A stretch of DNA of 64,000 bases from Mesoflavibacter sp. (GTDB taxonomy: Bacteria > Pseudomonadota > Alphaproteobacteria > UBA8366 > Aestuariispiraceae): the NCBI GenBank assembly GCA_017792345.1, contig CP051228.1, positions 4,494,148-4,558,147 on the forward strand, written 5' to 3'. The notes beneath the pieces were generated by a model, which was not told where the DNA came from, did not search any database, and worked only from the letters and a program-made list of their open reading frames with translations. Each line of letters begins with the position of its first letter. Position 1 is the first letter of the stretch. Both the position numbers and the translations under genes were made by a program. Positions 63,092 through 64,000 of the stretch are shown here, in pieces.

Positions 63092-64000
63092 CCTGGCATC
63101 CTTTTGCCGGACAGTCCGAAGACGTAAGAAATCACCTTCGCCACCGCCTCGTAATGCTCCGCCGGCACTTCCTGATCGATCTCTACCGTCGCATAGAGCG
63201 CGCGGGCCAAGGGCGGGTTTTCGACGATCGCGACGTCGTTCTCTTCCGCGATCGTCCGGATGCGCTGGGCGACGAGATCCTGTCCTTTCGCAACCAGGAC
63301 CGGCGCTTCCATAGTCTCAGGCTTATAGGATAGGGCGACAGCAAAATGGGTCGGGTTCGTCACAACGACGTCAGCCGTCGGAACCGCCTGAATCATCCGT
63401 TCACGCGCGCGCTGCATGCGGATCTGGCGCAGCCGCCCCTTCACCTGCGGATCGCCCTCGGTGTTCTTATATTCTTCCTTCACTTCCTGCTTCGTCATGC
63501 GCAACTGCTTGATATGCTGCATGCGCTGGAAGATGACATCCAGAACCGCGATCACGAACAGAACCGCCAGAATGCCGATGAAGATCCGCAGCACCAGTGC
63601 CTGAATTTCGATCAGAAGTTCCGACACAGGCATTGCCGGCAACGTGTCCAGACGATCCAGTTCCGGCATCAGCAGCACGATGCCGACAATCGCGACCAGC
63701 ACGATTTTAAGGATGCCTTTGATGAACTCGACGAATTGTTTCATCGAGAACAGGCGCTGAAGGCCCTTCATCGGGGATATCTTGCTGAGTTCCGGTTCGA
63801 TCGGTTTGGTCGCGAAATTGAACCCGGTCTGTGAGACGCCGGAGATCAACGCCAGAACCACGAAGACCCCCATCGGGATCGCCAGGATGGTCGCGATGGC
63901 AATGACCAACTCCGTCGTCACCGCCCCCAATCCGCCACGGTCGGTCAGCAGATCGTGCGGCCGTTCCAGAAAACTCATGAAAATCCGGCTCATATCGACC
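63088..64000 (-). CDS. flhB: Flagellar export protein FlhB (N-terminus outside window)
   Basis: Membrane switch of the flagellar type III export gate. The 3' 304 codons are present and the frame runs open off the right edge, so about 50 N-terminal residues are missing. Several membrane spans are followed by the cytoplasmic domain with the autocleavage site NPTH (VVVTNPTHFAVALSYKPE), then VAKGQDLVAQRIRTIAEEN and IVENPPLARALYATVEIDQEVP. It is translationally coupled to cckA. Confidence 0.95.
   Translation of the reverse strand, partial: VDMSRIFMSFLERPHDLLTDRGGLGAVTTELVIAIATILAIPMGVFVVLALISGVSQTGFNFATKPIEPELSKISPMKGLQRLFSMKQFVEFIKGILKIVLVAIVGIVLLMPELDRLDTLPAMPVSELLIEIQALVLRIFIGILAVLFVIAVLDVIFQRMQHIKQLRMTKQEVKEEYKNTEGDPQVKGRLRQIRMQRARERMIQAVPTADVVVTNPTHFAVALSYKPETMEAPVLVAKGQDLVAQRIRTIAEENDVAIVENPPLARALYATVEIDQEVPAEHYEAVAKVISYVFGLSGKRMPG

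Overview
The window reads as chromosome of a GC-rich (about 63%), motile alphaproteobacterium, most like the Rhodospirillales. Supports are a CckA-type hybrid kinase beside flhB, a sigma-54-type promoter before a flagellar hook gene, a class I PHB synthase, the alaC-hom-glpX-recJ gene order, and alphaproteobacterial PAS kinases. The species is an inference. No phage, plasmid, insertion sequence, CRISPR array or rRNA operon was seen; one tRNA-Glu is present.

Layout. 1-10.7 kb: the end of an amidase gene, then a divergent glycerol locus. On the minus strand an ABC glycerol importer (glpV-S-T-P-Q plus a DUF2160 protein) runs on into methylglyoxal synthase, a PfkB-type kinase and a LysE-type exporter. 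On the plus strand are the DeoR-type repressor glpR and glpD. No glycerol kinase is present. 10.8-20.3 kb: a self-contained TonB uptake operon of nine minus-strand genes (receptor, binding protein, FecCD permease, ATPase, DUF2218, ExbB, two ExbD, TonB) behind a Fur-like box, facing a convergent PchR-like AraC regulator. 20.3-25.3 kb: a PAS histidine kinase, a LysR/RibD-like divergent pair, tRNA-Glu and an orphan flagellar hook gene. 25.4-33.3 kb: alaC-hom-glpX-recJ and an OmpA lipoprotein/CoA-transferase pair. 33.6-44 kb: phaC, an HD-GYP protein, a DUF2189 membrane protein, a CocE-type hydrolase, a cluster of extragenic palindromes, gatB, two poorly known envelope proteins and a PhyH-type dioxygenase. 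44.2-48 kb: a membrane-stress operon (ribbon-helix-helix-like protein, PspA, YqiJ, flotillin). 48-51.6 kb: sodB, a PuuD-like membrane protein, holC and pepA. 51.9-59.6 kb: lptF-lptG-lptD-surA-pdxA-rsmA for outer-membrane assembly. 59.7-64 kb: recA, cckA and the 3' part of flhB.

The most notable observations are paired paralogues with complementary defects. The two ExbD proteins differ at the proton-carrying residue (Asp in one, Asn in the other). The two glycerol ABC ATPases have complementary losses (one lacks the LSGGQ signature, the other the H-loop histidine). Also notable are the four-gene flotillin/PspA operon led by a putative DNA-binding protein with palindromes at its promoter, and a TonB whose Pro-Glu spacer carries an exact 120-bp tandem duplication.
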